Positions 23,594 to 25,064 of a stretch of 25,064 nucleotides of DNA are shown in pieces. Numbering within the stretch: the stretch's first letter is position 1; each line of letters begins with the position of its first letter. The position numbers and the translations under genes are program-made. Origin of the DNA: UBA8108 sp965659285 (GTDB lineage Bacteria > Planctomycetota > UBA8108); the NCBI GenBank assembly GCA_965659285.1, contig CBFHWB010000048.1:1-25064 (forward strand). Reading direction: 5' to 3'. The notes below the pieces were generated by a model, which was given only the letters and a program-made list of their open reading frames with translations, searched no databases and had not been told where the DNA came from.

Positions 23594-24433
23594 GTGCCTG
23601 AGCTGCCTGAAGTCGAAACTGTACGACGAGGCCTCCAGAGGCTCCTCAAGGGAGAGCTGATCAAGGGGGTCGATGTGAGGGAGACCCGGCTGCGCTATCC
23701 TGTAGACGCGCGCAGGCTGCGGCGAGAGCTCCCAGGGCGCCGGGTCAAGGACCTGGGCCGCAGGGCGAAGTATCTGCTGATTCGCCTGGAGGAGGACGGA
23801 AGCCGGGAGGAGGCCTTCCTCGTTATCCATCTCGGCATGAGCGGGAGAATCTATTTTTCTGAGCCGGGAGAAACGCCGCAGCTCCACACCCACGTCATCT
23901 TTTCCATCAGCGGGGACAGGGAGCTTCATTTCCGTGACCCCCGGCGTTTCGGGATGGTCGATCTCGTTCCCGCGGCCCTGCTGGATGAGGACAAGAGGTT
24001 CAGCAACCTCGGAGTCGAGCCGCTCTCCGATGAGTGCTCGGCTGAGTATTTCTTCGAGCGGTCGCGGAAGCTCCGCCAGCCGGTCAAGAACTTCCTGATG
24101 GATGGACGCAGGGTTGTGGGGGTTGGAAATATCTACGCATCGGAGGCGCTCTTTCTCGCCGGGGTGCATCCCCAGCGGGCGGCGGGGAGGGTCAGCCTCA
24201 AGAGCTGGGGGCGGATCACCGCCGTGGTGAAGGAGGTTCTCGCCGAGGCGATCCGCCAGGGCGGCACGACCCTGAACGATTTCCAGGGACCTGATGGGAC
24301 GGCCGGATATTTCCAGGTTCTCCTGAGGGTCTACGGACGGGGGGGAGAAGAATGCCTCGAGTGCGGTTCCATCATCAGGAGAAAGGTGCTCTCCGGGCGT
24401 TCAACTTTTTACTGTCCGCGCTGCCAGCGCTGA
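23594..24433 (+). CDS. mutM: Formamidopyrimidine-DNA glycosylase (Fpg/MutM)
   Basis: This bifunctional base-excision-repair enzyme removes 8-oxoguanine and formamidopyrimidines and nicks the abasic site. The start is GTG at 23594, fixed because the mature protein must begin with the catalytic proline: PELPEVETVRRGL follows directly, with Pro2 and Glu3 in place. Lys59 (RRAKYLL), the core LVIHLGMSGR, FRDPRRFGM, the helix-two-turn-helix segment VVGVGNIYASEALF, and the C-terminal zinc finger (Cys-Leu-Glu-Cys to GRSTFYCPRCQR) are all intact. The 279-residue length is typical. It is separated by only 14 bp from the oxidoreductase gene upstream and 11 bp from the convergent rhamnulokinase gene, leaving no room for a dedicated terminator. 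Confidence 0.97.
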   Translation: MPELPEVETVRRGLQRLLKGELIKGVDVRETRLRYPVDARRLRRELPGRRVKDLGRRAKYLLIRLEEDGSREEAFLVIHLGMSGRIYFSEPGETPQLHTHVIFSISGDRELHFRDPRRFGMVDLVPAALLDEDKRFSNLGVEPLSDECSAEYFFERSRKLRQPVKNFLMDGRRVVGVGNIYASEALFLAGVHPQRAAGRVSLKSWGRITAVVKEVLAEAIRQGGTTLNDFQGPDGTAGYFQVLLRVYGRGGEECLECGSIIRRKVLSGRSTFYCPRCQR

Positions 24434-24444
24434 ACCCGGGCGGG

Positions 24445-25064
24445 CTAGAGCTCCTCGCCCGGCTCGTAGTAAACCAGCTCGGTGCTGGCGCCGGAGACCT
24501 GCCGGAGCTCTTCGAGATCTGCCAGTTCGCCGGTGGCCATCGCCTGCAGCAGGATGTTTCCCTTGGCGGTGGCCTCGACCGGTCCGGCCACCAGGGGCAG
24601 CCCCAGTTCCCGGGCGGTCAGGCGGTTCAGCAGGCTGTTGCGGCTGCCCCCGCCGATGACGTGGAGACGTTCGATGGCGCCGGGCGAAAACTCGGCCGCC
24701 GCCCGGACAACCGAGGCGTATTTTTGCGCCAGGGATTCGAGAATACAGCGAAGAATATCGCCGCGGGTTTCGGGCTCGGGCTGGGAGGAGGCCGCGCAGG
24801 CCTCCCTGACCCGCCTGGGCATGTCGCCCGGAGAGGCGAAGATGGGATCGTCCGGGTCGATGAAGGACCGGGCGGGCGGAGCCTCCTGCGCCATGAGGGT
24901 CAGCTCTTCGTAATCAGCATCGAGCCCCTCTTCAGCCCATTGGCGCCGGCATTCCTGGACCAGCCAGAGGCCGGTGATGATCGCCAGGAAACGATTCCTT
25001 CCGGCGACCCCGGCCTCGTTGGTGAACCCCCGCTCGAGGGCGTCTGTCGAGATGACGGGGGATG
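24445..25064 (-). CDS. rhaB: Rhamnulokinase (FGGY kinase), 3' part
   Basis: The frame stays open to the window edge, so the 5' part lies beyond base 25064; about 206 codons are visible. FGGY kinases phosphorylate sugars with ATP, and rhamnulokinase converts L-rhamnulose to its 1-phosphate. Visible signs: FTNEAGVAGRNRFLAIITGL and LWLVQECRRQW (the region after the first domain), FIDPDDPIFASPGDMP, CILESLAQKY, and the nucleotide-site loop HVIGGGSRNSLLNRLTARE followed by AGPVEATAKGNILLQ. SRNSLLN and the FIDPDDP segment favour rhamnulokinase over xylulokinase or glycerol kinase. Other rha genes, if present, would lie to the right of the window. Confidence 0.9.
   Translation of the reverse strand, partial: SPVISTDALERGFTNEAGVAGRNRFLAIITGLWLVQECRRQWAEEGLDADYEELTLMAQEAPPARSFIDPDDPIFASPGDMPRRVREACAASSQPEPETRGDILRCILESLAQKYASVVRAAAEFSPGAIERLHVIGGGSRNSLLNRLTARELGLPLVAGPVEATAKGNILLQAMATGELADLEELRQVSGASTELVYYEPGEEL

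Overview
The window reads as GC-rich chromosomal DNA from a planctomycete-like (PVC-type) bacterium. Three things point there. Several large secreted proteins combine LamG, lamin-tail, CotH and dockerin-like modules. The 517-residue secreted protein at 6169 belongs to a family I associate with planctomycetes. Secreted Gfo/Idh/MocA oxidoreductases with Tat signals and type II glutamine synthetases are also common in that group. The assignment rests on recognised family style, not on a marker-gene tree.

Layout. 1-1047 is the 3' end of a glycoside hydrolase family 2-like protein ending in a LamG domain. 1196-5977 encodes a 1593-residue secreted CotH protein with duplicated accessory modules and a C-terminal dockerin. 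6169-7722 (TTG start) is a secreted helical-repeat protein with a poly-Asp and Arg/Gly tail. It converges on a PLP-dependent serine/threonine dehydratase (7776-8792, minus). 9024-9923 is a secreted beta-roll repeat protein with an N-terminal dockerin-like motif. It shares a strong bidirectional terminator with a zinc-type medium-chain dehydrogenase (10005-11084, minus). Type II glutamine synthetase (11292-12314, minus) has its own terminator. A small putative lipoprotein (12695-13219) precedes recA (13344-14543), whose product has a long basic N-terminal extension; a terminator follows recA.

14971-19769 is a two-gene, translationally coupled unit: a 1246-residue GspK-like pseudopilin fused to a LamG-like domain, and a secreted protein of unknown family. 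This is the most unusual locus here. The minus-strand genes purD (19804-21099) and a UbiA-family prenyltransferase (21184-22095) follow. A divergent Tat-exported Gfo/Idh/MocA oxidoreductase (22284-23579) is closely followed by mutM (23594-24433). The window ends in the 3' part of a rhamnulokinase gene (24445-25064, minus).

How the genes fit together. Housekeeping genes (recA, purD, mutM, glnII) sit singly among genes for secreted, calcium-binding or carbohydrate-binding proteins. The GH2 fragment, the sugar-type oxidoreductase and rhamnulokinase suggest polysaccharide, possibly rhamnose-containing, utilisation. The two dockerin-like proteins and the LamG-pseudopilin suggest elaborate surface or secreted structures. 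I see no tRNA or rRNA gene, no CRISPR array and no insertion sequence.
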